42,419 nucleotides of DNA. Source: Dehalococcoidia bacterium. GTDB taxonomy: Bacteria > Chloroflexota > Dehalococcoidia > Tepidiformales > Tepidiformaceae. The notes beneath the pieces are model-generated. The model saw nothing but the letters and a program-made list of their open reading frames with translations. It made no database searches and had not been told where the DNA came from. The stretch lies in the NCBI GenBank assembly GCA_007118095.1, contig SKSF01000061.1, forward strand, positions 1-42,419, given 5' to 3'. Both the position numbers and the translations under genes were made by a program. Positions 33,077 to 41,249 of the stretch are shown here, one piece after another (position 1 is the first letter of the stretch; every line of letters begins with the position of its first letter).

Positions 33077-33595
33077 TTAGTCGACGAGCGCCTCGATGAT
33101 CTGGTCGACAATGCCGTCTGCCCTGGTCCGCATCTCTTCGTCGGTGGCGTCCTGGATTGGATGCTGAACAAACAGGCGCTTAACCTCTGGCAGCCCGAGC
33201 GACCTCGACTGGACGTCTGCCGCGTCAACGAACTCGGACGATGCAATAAACACCGAGGGAATGCCCTGGATTTCGAACCATGTAGTGTCGTGCACACTGC
33301 ACGTTGTACACGACCCTCAATCAGCGAGCGCTTCGATGACGAAGCCGCACTCCTCTGCGATCCGCCGACGCAGGCTTTCCGGCGCTGGTTTGGTGAACGT
33401 TGGCTTGTTGTAGTGCTTGAAGGTGACGCCCGGGAGGCGTGCCTTGATCTGCTCTTCAACCCGGGCGATGAGCACATCCCCGCGGGGCTTCGAAATATCC
33501 AGCAGAGCAACCGTGCCCGAAATGCTCTCGGGGCGCTTGCTGAGGTGCCGCTCAACAGGGACGCGTTCGTCGGTCGGGTCCAGGATGGTGGTCAC
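33077..33595 (-). CDS. UGSC-family selenoprotein (in-frame TGA as selenocysteine)
   Basis: 172 codons from GTG 33595 (GGAGG six bases upstream) to TAA at 33077, with TGA at 33319-33317 as codon 93. Either side of it the frame is open and of one family. Before it: FTKPAPESLRRRIAEECGFV, then IEALAD. After it: GSCTTCSVHDTTWFEIQGIP, then SVFIASSEF and LGLPEVKRLFVQHPIQ. Reading the TGA as Sec gives U-G-S-C, the motif that names the family, at its usual place. A 10-bp hairpin right after the TGA fits a SECIS. These proteins are thought to be thioredoxin-like or thiol-redox proteins; no reaction is proven. If the organism cannot insert Sec, it would be a truncated 92-residue product. selA/B/C/D are not in this window. 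Confidence 0.88.
33287..33314 (-). promoter_or_regulatory. Candidate bacterial SECIS element
   Basis: On the minus strand, two bases after the TGA, GTCGTGTACA pairs with TGTGCACGAC (10 bp, one G-T wobble) around the loop ACGTGCAG. The loop G nearest the stem is 18 bases from the U of UGA, inside the range known for SelB-binding hairpins. The hairpin lies within the coding sequence, as bacterial SECIS elements must. Confidence 0.75.
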
Positions 33596-33654
33596 GCGAT
33601 TCCTCCGTGGGAAGGTTGTGCCATTATGCGTCCTGCGGCGAACCCCTGCACAGG

Positions 33655-33882
33655 CTATCCCCGGCCCAGTGACAGGACCCGCGCTGGCAGCAGAACGATC
33701 GCCCGCAACGTCTGGAACACACCTTCGACAGCGATCCCGAACAGGCGAAGCGGCAGCAGGATAAGCCAGATAATCGGATAGAGCAGGAGCGCCAGCAGCG
33801 CCACCGGCCATGCAAGCACGAAAAGTATCAGCCAGAGGACGATGACGATCACGGTGTCAGGATACCGGCCTGGCGCCTGCAC
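33655..33882 (-). CDS. Small two-helix membrane protein
   Basis: 75 residues from GTG 33882 with two long hydrophobic helices back to back (about 10-31 and 33-47: VIVIVLWLILFVLAWPVALL, then ALLLYPIIWLILLPLRLFG) and a basic C-terminus ending ARVLSLGRG. No family recognised and no Shine-Dalgarno of note. It lies 59 bases upstream of the selenoprotein gene on the same strand and could be co-transcribed with it. Confidence 0.6.
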   Translation of the reverse strand: MQAPGRYPDTVIVIVLWLILFVLAWPVALLALLLYPIIWLILLPLRLFGIAVEGVFQTLRAIVLLPARVLSLGRG

Positions 33883-33918
33883 ACGGTAAAGCGGTGTCCC
33901 TGTGCAGGCGCCCTGGCC

Positions 33919-34737
33919 TCAGCGGGTTGGCGACTGCAGCGCGTCCATGAGCGCCTTCGCCGTCACCACACCGTGCTCCATGAAGTCACCGATGACCTCC
34001 GCGAATTCGGCCGAGACCTCGCGCGGGACACCATGGCTCACCCGGGAGAAGACATGCAGCGTCGCGTTGGGTAGCCGCTGGAAATCCTTCAGGTTCGCTG
34101 TGAGGAGACCATCCGCCGCCCCCGCTATCACGAGCGTGGGCACCTCCAGGTTCGCCAGTTGATCCCCGCGGCGGTAGTCCACCATCGACTGCCACGACTC
34201 CTCGAAATGCCCGTCGCTCACTGAGAGTGCCCGGTCAACGGCTCGCACAATCTGTTCGGGGTCGTGCACGCGAGCCGTCGTCGCCAGCCGCTCTTCAATC
34301 ATCGTGTTGCGCGCATTCTCGCGGCGAAGGCGCGCGGCCCGTTCGTGCATTTCGGGCGGTGTCGCGATGCCATCCGCCGGTGCCGGGGCCACGAGGACAA
34401 GCTTGTTCAGTCGATCAGGGTGACGGAGGCCGAGTTCCATACCGATCACGCCGCCCATTGAGTGTCCCACATAGGTGAAGCGGTCAAGCTCAAGGTTGTC
34501 CGCCATGCCAACAACGTCCGCGGCGTACTGTTCAATGGTGTAGCCATCCGCCGGGTGCGAGCTGTCGCCTGCACCCCGTGCATCCATCACGACGCAGCGG
34601 TAGCGATCCTTCAGCCGCGGGACCACGTCTTCCCAGCTATCGTGGGAACCCGTGTACCCGTGGTGAAACAGGATAGCCTCCCCGCTTCCCTGCTCGTCAT
34701 AGAACAACTCGGTGCCATGGATGTTTGCGTAAGGCAT
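33919..34737 (-). CDS. Alpha/beta-fold hydrolase
   Basis: 272 residues with a textbook hydrolase order: HHGYTGSHDSWEDV (25-38), DARGAGDSSHPADGYT, nucleophile Ser93 in VGHSMGG, an acid in VIAGAADGLLT and the late His in VFSRVSHGVPREV. It resembles haloperoxidase/esterase-type family members; the substrate is not readable. GAGGAGG stands five bases before the ATG. It is followed by the small membrane protein and then the selenoprotein gene on the same strand. Confidence 0.9.
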   Translation of the reverse strand: MPYANIHGTELFYDEQGSGEAILFHHGYTGSHDSWEDVVPRLKDRYRCVVMDARGAGDSSHPADGYTIEQYAADVVGMADNLELDRFTYVGHSMGGVIGMELGLRHPDRLNKLVLVAPAPADGIATPPEMHERAARLRRENARNTMIEERLATTARVHDPEQIVRAVDRALSVSDGHFEESWQSMVDYRRGDQLANLEVPTLVIAGAADGLLTANLKDFQRLPNATLHVFSRVSHGVPREVSAEFAEVIGDFMEHGVVTAKALMDALQSPTR

Positions 34738-34799
34738 ACGCGCCTCCTCGTGCGGATTTCCCGCAGTCTACGCGCTTGGCAGCGGTACGTGGTCGAACC

Positions 34800-35162
34800 T
34801 CAGGCGGATCCCGCGCCGTCTATCACGAGTGCGAAATCGATCGCGACCACGGGCTCGTTACCCACCACCCAGGCGTCGTGGTTCGGCGGCAGCACGGAGA
34901 CAGCCCCGGGACCAGCGTCGAACTCCGTACCGTCCTCCATCTTCACGTGCAGGATGCCCGAGACGTGATACAGCGTGTGTGGCGCGGGGCAGAGCGGTGT
35001 CCCTTCTGACTCTGCGTGGTCTGTCGACCAGCACCAGCCCGGCTCGAAGACATAGCGCAGGACGGGTCCACCACCAATCGTCACAATTTCAAAGCGAGCT
35101 CGGTCGAACGTGTGGACCTCGTCGGCCTGGTTGAAAGTACGGATCTCTGCAGTGGCCACCAT
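34800..35162 (-). CDS. Cupin-domain protein
   Basis: 120 residues forming one small beta-barrel: GGGPVLRYVFEPGWCWSTDH (first motif, 30-49), PHTLYHVSGILHVKMEDG and FDAGPGAVSVLPPNHDAWVVGNEPV (second motif). The His/Glu metal ligands of motif 1 are incomplete, so it may bind no metal or act as a sensor or isomerase. The frame starts at ATG 35162 with AGAGGA upstream. No function assigned. Confidence 0.8.
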   Translation of the reverse strand: MVATAEIRTFNQADEVHTFDRARFEIVTIGGGPVLRYVFEPGWCWSTDHAESEGTPLCPAPHTLYHVSGILHVKMEDGTEFDAGPGAVSVLPPNHDAWVVGNEPVVAIDFALVIDGAGSA

Positions 35163-35252
35163 TGCTCCGTCCTCTCGTCAACGATGTAGACGACAGGCAC
35201 ATGTGCCGCCTATCGACGCATCGGTGACTGCGCACTGTATTACACTTCGCTC

Positions 35253-35948
35253 ATGTGTGGACGCATGACGCTGACCCACCGCGACCGGCTGTCGCTTGCC
35301 CGGGAGCTCGGGGTCGTACCGGAAGCGATCCCGGAGGACTTCAAACCGCGGTACAACATCGCACCAACACAAATGCACTTCATCGTCCGGCTCGAGCGAG
35401 AAGACCGAGTCTGCGAAACGGCTCGTTGGGGTCTGATTCCCCACTGGTCCAAAGACGACAAGAACGCCTACAAGACCATCAACGCACGCGCCGAGACGGC
35501 CGAGAAGAGCCCCGCCTATCGGTCCGCCTTCAAGAAGCGGCGCTGCCTCGTACCGGCGGACGGCTTTTACGAATGGCAGGGACCGAAAGGTAACCGCCAG
35601 CCTTACTGGTTCCACCGGCCGGACGGTGGCTTGTTGCTCTTCGCCGGGCTCTACGAGATATGGACTCCGGAAGATGGGAAGCCCGTCCCCACCTTCACCG
35701 TCGTCACGACAGAGGCGAATGAATACCTCTCTCGCATCCACAATCGCATGCCCGTCATCCTCGATGAGGAGGCGCAGGACGCTTGGCTCGACCCCGGGGA
35801 ACCGGACGTCGACAGCCTCAAATCGCTGCTCAAACCAGCGCCCGAAGATGCCCTCGCTGCCCGCCCGGTCTCGCAAGACGTGAACAACGTGAAAAACCAC
35901 GGCCCCGAACTCCTGGACGAAATCGTGCTCGACAAGCCTGCGTTCTGA
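35253..35948 (+). CDS. SRAP-domain protein (YedK/HMCES family)
   Basis: Protects abasic sites in single-stranded DNA by forming a thiazolidine crosslink through its second residue. The 231 residues begin MCGRMTL, leaving Cys2 as N-terminal nucleophile once Met is removed; PRYNIAPTQ, INARAET (Asn77), ADGFYEW (Glu107) and SRIHNRMPVIL (His163) supply the other known active-site residues of YedK. Length is normal. There is almost no leader: a TATTAC -10-like box lies 12 bases before the ATG, so the mRNA may be nearly leaderless. It is a single gene. Confidence 0.95.
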   Translation: MCGRMTLTHRDRLSLARELGVVPEAIPEDFKPRYNIAPTQMHFIVRLEREDRVCETARWGLIPHWSKDDKNAYKTINARAETAEKSPAYRSAFKKRRCLVPADGFYEWQGPKGNRQPYWFHRPDGGLLLFAGLYEIWTPEDGKPVPTFTVVTTEANEYLSRIHNRMPVILDEEAQDAWLDPGEPDVDSLKSLLKPAPEDALAARPVSQDVNNVKNHGPELLDEIVLDKPAF

Positions 35949-35993
35949 CCGCATCGTGCCCGGGGCTCGCCGCGTTGCCGCGGAGTCGAACCA

Positions 35994-37184
35994 TCAAACA
36001 ACGTTCGGGTTGAACTCGCTTTCCTCGCCAAGCAGGTATCCGCCTCCGGTTTCCCAGATGCCGGGAGCCGCCTGGACATGTGCGGCCGCGACCTCCAGGT
36101 CACGGACGATCCGCCCCAGCCGGTCGTTGTTGTAGACCACACCGCTCCCGGCGGCTGAACCAAACACCGAGCCGGCGTGGACTGCCGTGGTAATCGCGTG
36201 CGTGATCGCGAGCCGAACGTTCATCCGCTGGTCCGTCCCGGGTGGATCCCCTCTCAAGATCGTAGTCCACGCTTCCCCGGCCGCCTTGTACAGGAACGCG
36301 CGCGCCGCCTGCAGCGAGGTCCATGCCCGGGCGACGTCGGCGCGGACTGCCGGTTCCTTCGAAAGCTGCTGCATCGAAGCCCAGCGCATTTTCTGGGGGG
36401 CGAGCTGCGCAAAGGCATCGAAAGCGGCCTCCGCCATCCCGACCGCCTGCGCACCCTGGAGCACAAATACCAGGTTGACGTATCCATCACGGTAGAGCGG
36501 TCCCCGCGTATAGCGTGGCTCGTCCAGCGGTACGAACCCGTACGTATATCTTGACGGCACGAAAAGGTCCTCGATTGCGATGTCATGGCTCCCGGTGCCC
36601 TGCAGCCCCGGCGTATCCCAGGTGTCGATCACCTGTGCCTGCGACGCGGGCGCAAAGACCACGCGGATTTCGGGCATCCCGCCCTCGGGCGGCGGGTTAT
36701 CAGGGTCCTGGACCATGCAGGTACCGTAGAGCCACGTCGCGTGGGTGCAGCCGCTCGCAAAGGGCCAGCGCCCCGACACACGGTAGCCCCCTTCGACGGG
36801 CACGGCCTTCCCACCCGGCTTCAGCGCCCCGGCCAGCGCAGCACCGGGATTGCTGACAATCTCCCCGTAGATTTCCCGGTCGAGGCGGCACGGGAGCCAT
36901 GAAGATTGCGAACCGATCATGGCAAGCCACCCGAGTGACCCATCCAGCCGTGACAGCGACTCGATAATCCCTGCGGCGGTGACCGGGTCCATCTCAAGGC
37001 CCCCAAACTCCCCTGGCACAAGGAGCTTGAAGAGCCCCGCCGCCCGCATCTCCTCTGCGAGCCACTGTGGCAATTGCCGGTCTTGCCCCATGGACGCTGC
37101 GATATCCGGGATCCGTGGGGTCAGGGACTCGATGAACTCCTGAGCGTGGTGTAGTGCAGTCGGAGCCTCGGCCGCGTTGGTCAT
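35994..37184 (-). CDS. Acyl-CoA-dehydrogenase-fold flavin enzyme (possibly monooxygenase-like)
   Basis: 396 residues. N-terminal helices (LTPRIPDIAASMGQDRQLPQ, EEMRAAGLFKLLVPGEFGG), the beta domain with YRVSGRWPFASGCTHATWLYG and VIDTWDTPGLQGTGSHDIAI, and a C-terminal four-helix part ending in ITTAVHAGSVFGSAAGSGVVYN. The catalytic Glu of true acyl-CoA dehydrogenases is not at its place, and the WPFASG and GTGSHDI motifs are those of the HsaA/DszC/pHPA-hydroxylase group of FMNH2-dependent monooxygenases. A role as an oxygenase is therefore likelier; it needs a separate flavin reductase, none nearby. Start at ATG 37184; ATG 37199 is possible. Confidence 0.82.
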   Translation of the reverse strand: MTNAAEAPTALHHAQEFIESLTPRIPDIAASMGQDRQLPQWLAEEMRAAGLFKLLVPGEFGGLEMDPVTAAGIIESLSRLDGSLGWLAMIGSQSSWLPCRLDREIYGEIVSNPGAALAGALKPGGKAVPVEGGYRVSGRWPFASGCTHATWLYGTCMVQDPDNPPPEGGMPEIRVVFAPASQAQVIDTWDTPGLQGTGSHDIAIEDLFVPSRYTYGFVPLDEPRYTRGPLYRDGYVNLVFVLQGAQAVGMAEAAFDAFAQLAPQKMRWASMQQLSKEPAVRADVARAWTSLQAARAFLYKAAGEAWTTILRGDPPGTDQRMNVRLAITHAITTAVHAGSVFGSAAGSGVVYNNDRLGRIVRDLEVAAAHVQAAPGIWETGGGYLLGEESEFNPNVV

Positions 37185-37366
37185 ATGTAGCTGCCCCATT
37201 CGTTGCCCGTGTGCCGGGAATCCTGGTTCGTGCAAAGCAGGGACCGGCTTCGATGTCCCGGTCGTGTGTTGGTGTCTCGCCAGGATCCGTGCTCACAAGA
37301 GTGGCACCGGGCAGGGCGTTCTAGCTCAAAAAGCGTTACGCCCCACCCGGCTGGACGGGCGCGACT

Positions 37367-37738
37367 CTAGGCGGTGGCGCCCACGATCTTCTTGGCGTTT
37401 TCGACGAACTGCTGGTGAGGCGTGGGGTCACCGACCTCGAGGAACTCGGTGTCCTCTTCGGCGACGGCCGTGTGCCCCTTCGGCATGTGGTAGTAGTCGC
37501 CTGCCTGGACGATTTCTTCCGTACCGTCGGCGTGGTACACGCGAAGGCGGCCCTTCACCACGTACCCCCAGTGGTCGCAGGGGCATCGGTCGTTCGGCAG
37601 CCCCGCCAGGAGCGGCGTGAAATCCGTGCCAGCGGGGACCGACGCGACCTGGAGGCGCATGCCACCCCAGTCGCCACCGCGCACCTGCGACGGTCCTGCC
37701 TCGACGAGGAGCGGAAGCTCTTGAAACGATGCTCGCAT
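37367..37738 (-). CDS. Cupin-domain protein
   Basis: 123 residues from ATG 37738 with an AAGGAGG six bases upstream. One cupin barrel: DRCPCDHWGYVVKGRLRVYH (45-64), GTEEIVQAGDYYHMPKGHTAV (69-89). The His-rich motif 1 is partial and motif 2 keeps a His in PKGHT. A nearby pair of cysteines (DRCPCD) is unusual for a cupin. It lies upstream of the flavin enzyme on the same strand, 182 bases away; the gap holds no gene. Function unknown. Confidence 0.82.
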   Translation of the reverse strand: MRASFQELPLLVEAGPSQVRGGDWGGMRLQVASVPAGTDFTPLLAGLPNDRCPCDHWGYVVKGRLRVYHADGTEEIVQAGDYYHMPKGHTAVAEEDTEFLEVGDPTPHQQFVENAKKIVGATA

Positions 37739-37861
37739 GGTTGTCCTCCTTCGTATGGACGATGTGCGAACGGGACTGGCTGCTCTACGGGCAGCTTTGG
37801 AGTCAGCGCGGCACCGGCGATAGTTCGGGATCTGTACCCGGACACCGCCGGTACCCGCAAG

Positions 37862-37899
37862 GCTCACCCGGCGCGAGCCTAGCCGCGCGCCGGGTGAGC
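37862..37899 (-). terminator. Strong hairpin after the hydrolase-LuxR gene
   Basis: A perfect 14-bp stem (GCTCACCCGGCGCG / CGCGCCGGGTGAGC) with a 10-base loop, 46 bases past the stop at 37945. No T run, so it may be a terminator or an mRNA-protecting structure. Confidence 0.55.
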
Positions 37900-37944
37900 G
37901 CCATCGAGGAAAGCCTTCATTGGCCTCTACAAGAAAACCTGTAG

Positions 37945-39000
37945 TCAGGCGCGCGGCGGAGGTGCCGCGAGGCCCATCGAAACCGCGCGCATGGCGGCGT
38001 CGGCGCGGCCACGAGCAGCAATCTTGCCGTAGACGTTCGAAATGTGACGCTCCACGGTCGCGACCGAGATACCAAGCTGCTCGGCGATTCGCCTGTTGCT
38101 TTCGCCACGCGCGATGAGCTGGAGGACCTCGCGCTCGCGGCCGGTGAGGGGCTCGACCAGCGCTCTGGCCTCTTCGACCTGCTCCACCGGACGGCCTGCC
38201 ACGGCAGCCAGGATGGCGTCGACCACATTGCCGGAGTCGCGGATGAATGGATCGTGTTCGTTTCCCTCGAAGACGTGGAACTCGGCGCCCGGGATCAGGG
38301 AGGCAACCTCCCGACCGGCAGCGAGCGGGACGGCACGGTCATAGCGGTTGTGCAGGACAGTCGCGGAAACACGCACTTCCGGTAGCGCGTCACGCGCATC
38401 CATATTCCACAGGTGTTCGAGCAGCGCTTCCGCCATCGATGCCGTTGTCGCCATGCGCTGGAAATGGCTGAACCAGTCGAGGTCCTGCGCGCTCCCGTTG
38501 GGGACGAGCATGGTGGCCAGCGTGCGCGAGCCGAGCCCCCAGTTCGCGCGGACGAGGTGCTTCAAGGCTTCCATGCGCTCGGGGGTAGTAATCGCGGACC
38601 CCCGTGCGAACGCCGAATAGAACACCACCCGCTCCACCCGTTCGGGATAGCGGGCGGCAAGAACGGCGGCGGGCGGGGCGCCAAAAGAGTAACCAATGAG
38701 GTTGGCGCGCTTGATGCCTGCAGAATCCAAAACAGCGCGGAGCTGCTCAACGTCATTCTCGAGCGAGAGCGGGAACCCTTCACGATCCGACAGTCCACAT
38801 CCGAGCCGGTCGTACCAGGTGAAGCGATGGGCCCCGCAAAACTTCGCCCGGGCCGAGGCGGCAGCAGAGTGCGACCAGAGGTGTTCGATATGGCTCAACC
38901 AGCCAGGGACCATGACCAGCGGCGGCCCGCTGCCCGCGCTTGCGTACGCGATGCGCGCGCCGCTGGCGGTGCGGCAAAAGTGGATAGCCGGTGCTTCCAT
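37945..39000 (-). CDS. Alpha/beta-hydrolase fused to a LuxR-type HTH
   Basis: 351 residues. Residues 5-268 are a hydrolase: VPGWLSHIEHLW (31-42), WYDRLGCGLSDR, nucleophile Ser105 in IGYSFGA, Asp221 in NRYDRAVPL and His249 in EGNEHDPF. Residues 284-345 are a GerE/LuxR HTH: LTGREREVLQLIARGESNRR, then IAEQLGISVATVERHISNVY. The hydrolase part probably senses or processes a small molecule and the HTH then acts on DNA; such fusions occur in several phyla. No response-regulator receiver is present. Start ATG 39000 with GGGAGG seven bases upstream. Target genes unknown; the divergent side is bounded by the operon to the right. Confidence 0.9.
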   Translation of the reverse strand: MEAPAIHFCRTASGARIAYASAGSGPPLVMVPGWLSHIEHLWSHSAAASARAKFCGAHRFTWYDRLGCGLSDREGFPLSLENDVEQLRAVLDSAGIKRANLIGYSFGAPPAAVLAARYPERVERVVFYSAFARGSAITTPERMEALKHLVRANWGLGSRTLATMLVPNGSAQDLDWFSHFQRMATTASMAEALLEHLWNMDARDALPEVRVSATVLHNRYDRAVPLAAGREVASLIPGAEFHVFEGNEHDPFIRDSGNVVDAILAAVAGRPVEQVEEARALVEPLTGREREVLQLIARGESNRRIAEQLGISVATVERHISNVYGKIAARGRADAAMRAVSMGLAAPPPRA

Positions 39001-39070
39001 GCGCCGCCTCCCTTGGTCCGCATAATAGGCGGTCGCCGCAGACAGCGTCATGCTCGATGGCCCCAAGCAA

Positions 39071-39099
39071 GAGGCCCACCGGCTATCCCGGTGGGCCTC
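39071..39099 (-). terminator. Terminator of the leftward DoxX/AHSA1 operon
   Basis: A 12-bp perfect stem (GAGGCCCACCGG / CCGGTGGGCCTC) with a 5-base loop, four bases after the DoxX stop; followed on the minus strand by TTGCTT. Confidence 0.7.
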
Positions 39100-39102
39100 T
39101 TC

Positions 39103-39615
39103 TCAGGCACTGCTCCCGTTGCGCCGTGCGTTCCCTTGCTGTTCCTCTAGGTACGATCCGAGCCGGTCGAGCCGATCTTCCCAGGCTTGTTGACACGAAG
39201 CCAGGAGATCGTCCCTCACGGGCGGCGCGGCAATGCCTGTCTCGAGTGCTGCGGGTGCCGGGAGGAGCCATTGCCACCGGCCCCATGTGACAGCCGCGGC
39301 GAGCAACCCCACCACGAATGGTCCGGCGGCGCGCAGCCCGTCGCCGTTTGCAATCGTCGTTACGACGGCCCCGATCATGATCAGGGCCAAACCGATGGCC
39401 GCCATCGGGGTAAGCCACCGGGCGATCCGCAGCAGCCCCGGGAGCAAAAGCCCCAGGGCGCCGGCTGCCTCGGCGACTGCGATGAAGCGCATGAACGGAC
39501 CAGGAAGGCCCGAGTCATTGGCGAGCTCGTCCATGGGGACGAGGAGCTTCCCGGCGCCGGCGACGAAAAAGAGAAGGGCAAGCGCTATCTGCACCGCCCA
39601 GAGGGTGGTGTTCAT
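39103..39615 (-). CDS. DoxX-family membrane protein
   Basis: 170 residues from ATG 39615 (AAGGA upstream). Four hydrophobic helices in the DoxX arrangement (about 5-22, 45-63, 69-90, 97-115), with the FFVAGAGKLLVP segment after helix 1 and an AAGALGLLLPGLLR loop. DoxX-type proteins sit in the inner membrane and are linked to redox or thiol stress in some bacteria; their activity is unknown. The last 45 residues form a charged amphipathic extension not usual in the family. It is the last gene of the operon. Confidence 0.85.
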   Translation of the reverse strand: MNTTLWAVQIALALLFFVAGAGKLLVPMDELANDSGLPGPFMRFIAVAEAAGALGLLLPGLLRIARWLTPMAAIGLALIMIGAVVTTIANGDGLRAAGPFVVGLLAAAVTWGRWQWLLPAPAALETGIAAPPVRDDLLASCQQAWEDRLDRLGSYLEEQQGNARRNGSSA

Positions 39616-39684
39616 GGTGGATTCCTTGTTGTGCGCAGGCGGGGACAGGGACGGCGGCATCGTCGCCGCCCCGCTGGAATGGCG

Positions 39685-40164
39685 CTAGCTGAGATTGGAC
39701 AGGTGCTCCGCTAGCCGGTCGAGCGTCTGGTTCCCGCCCTCGAGGGCGCCAACCTCCTTGATCTTCTGGTCCCGCGCCTCCGCCGACGGGAACCGAATCC
39801 GCATCGTCAACTCCGTCTGCGCCCCGTCCCGTTGAAAAGTTACCGTAACCCTGAACTGTTCCTCGTCCCCGGGTTCACCTTGCGAATAGACGAGCAGCTC
39901 TGATGGTTCCACCTCGTGATACGTTACGATGTTGTCGAATGGTGTGCCGTCTGGCGCGTGCATTACGAACCGCCACTCCCCGCCCGGGCGGACGTCCATG
40001 ACCTCGTTCGTTGTTGTGAAGCCCTCCGGGCCCCACCACTGCGCGATGCGGTCCGCCTCCGTCCATGCCCGGTAGACGAGCTCCGGCGGCGCGTCGAACT
40101 GCCGCGTAAACACGATGTCGCGGTCGCCCGGGGCCGCGACGGTAGTCTCTGCGCGTGTTGCCAT
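39685..40164 (-). CDS. SRPBCC / AHSA1-family protein
   Basis: 159 residues, a START-like fold of the AHSA1 type: FTRQFDAPPELVYRAWTEAD, QWWGPEGFTTTNEVMDVRPG, EWRFVMHAPDG and a C-terminal helix (LEGGNQTLDRLAEHL). The family binds hydrophobic ligands or Hsp90-like partners; bacterial roles are mostly unknown. AAAGGAG lies seven bases before the ATG. It follows the tandem AHSA1 gene by 32 bases and precedes DoxX. Confidence 0.92.
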   Translation of the reverse strand: MATRAETTVAAPGDRDIVFTRQFDAPPELVYRAWTEADRIAQWWGPEGFTTTNEVMDVRPGGEWRFVMHAPDGTPFDNIVTYHEVEPSELLVYSQGEPGDEEQFRVTVTFQRDGAQTELTMRIRFPSAEARDQKIKEVGALEGGNQTLDRLAEHLSNLS

Positions 40165-40196
40165 GGCAGGCTCCTTTCGAATGGTGCTTGGCGCCG

Positions 40197-41213
40197 CTAA
40201 CGCAGCGCGGCCAGCAGCTCGTCGAGCTGCTCGAACGTATCGGCGACGCCCTGCTCCACGCCCATTTCAATGACCTGGTCGCGTTCTTCCGGCGTCTCGT
40301 AGCGGGTGTGGATCGATAGAAGGGTGCGCTCGCCGCGGTCTTCGAACGAGATGGTCTCGTAGGCGACTGGCGGGTGTTCATTCCGGTCCGGGTCAGAAAA
40401 CGCATCGCGATGCGAAATTCGTATCGGCCGCTCAATGTCTTCGAACGTGCGGAGAGTCCAGGCCTCCTCCCCGTTCGGCCCCTTCATACAGAAGTGCCAC
40501 GTTCCGCCCGCGCGAAAGTCGAGATCGCAATAGTCGATCGGGAACTCACGTGGCCCGAACCACTGCTTCAAGTGCTTGCAGTCAGAGTGCGCTTCGAAAA
40601 CAAGCTCACGCGGTGCGATGAACTCGCGCTTCATCACCATTTCGCGATCGCCGATCAGTTCGACGGTGATGGACTGTTGCTGTGTCATTTCGGTCTCCTT
40701 CTGGTTGTTCGTCACCCTGTCTAAATACCTGGTAGCCAGGTGCTCTTCGAGCTTGTCGAGCGTTTGGGCCAGGCCCTCTTCCATGCCCATCTCGATAACC
40801 GTGTCGCGGTCCGAGGGGCTGTCGTAGCGGGCGTGCATTGACAGGACCGTTCGCTCCCCCCGTTCTTCAAGCGTGAGCGTGATAAGGGAGATTGGGGGCT
40901 TCTCGTTGCGGTTCTCATCCGAGAACCCGTCCTTGTAAACGATGCGAGAGGGCCGCTCGATGTCCACATAAGTGGCCAGCCCCCATGCTTCCTCCCCGTT
41001 GGGGCCCTTCATGCAGTAATGCCACGTCCCGCCGGGGCGGAAGTCGATGTCGCAATAGGCGAGCGGAAACGTGCGTGGCCCCCACCATTGCATCAGGTGC
41101 TGGCAGTCCGAGTACGCCTCGAAGACGAGGGCGCATGGCGCGTTGAATTCGCGGGTGACTTGGAGCTCGCGGTCGCCTACGAGCTCGAGCGTCATTTGTT
41201 GCTGCTGTGTCAC
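40197..41213 (-). CDS. Tandem AHSA1/SRPBCC fusion protein
   Basis: 338 residues made of two near-identical AHSA1 domains (about 1-160 and 176-338). Both contain a REFxAPxxLVFEAxSDCxHLxQWxGPR start, then GGTWHxCMKGPNGEEAW and DRDxVIEMG. The GTG start at 41213 has GGAGAAAG upstream. The linker (YLDRVTNNQKETEM) encodes a perfect AAGGAG and, six bases on, an in-frame ATG at 40688 that begins MTQQQ like the first copy. So the linker looks like a former intergenic region, and the second domain could also be made alone (163 residues). A TAG at 40723-40721 in the +1 frame may be the lost stop of copy 1. Confidence 0.9.
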   Translation of the reverse strand: MTQQQQMTLELVGDRELQVTREFNAPCALVFEAYSDCQHLMQWWGPRTFPLAYCDIDFRPGGTWHYCMKGPNGEEAWGLATYVDIERPSRIVYKDGFSDENRNEKPPISLITLTLEERGERTVLSMHARYDSPSDRDTVIEMGMEEGLAQTLDKLEEHLATRYLDRVTNNQKETEMTQQQSITVELIGDREMVMKREFIAPRELVFEAHSDCKHLKQWFGPREFPIDYCDLDFRAGGTWHFCMKGPNGEEAWTLRTFEDIERPIRISHRDAFSDPDRNEHPPVAYETISFEDRGERTLLSIHTRYETPEERDQVIEMGVEQGVADTFEQLDELLAALR

Positions 41214-41249
41214 TGCTTTCTCCGTTGGGAATGCTGAGCGGCTGCTTGT

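Noticed and set aside
33077-33319. Separate 72-80-residue hypothetical gene
   Set aside because: It is the C-terminal half of the UGSC selenoprotein; no ribosome site of its own, same frame as the upstream part.
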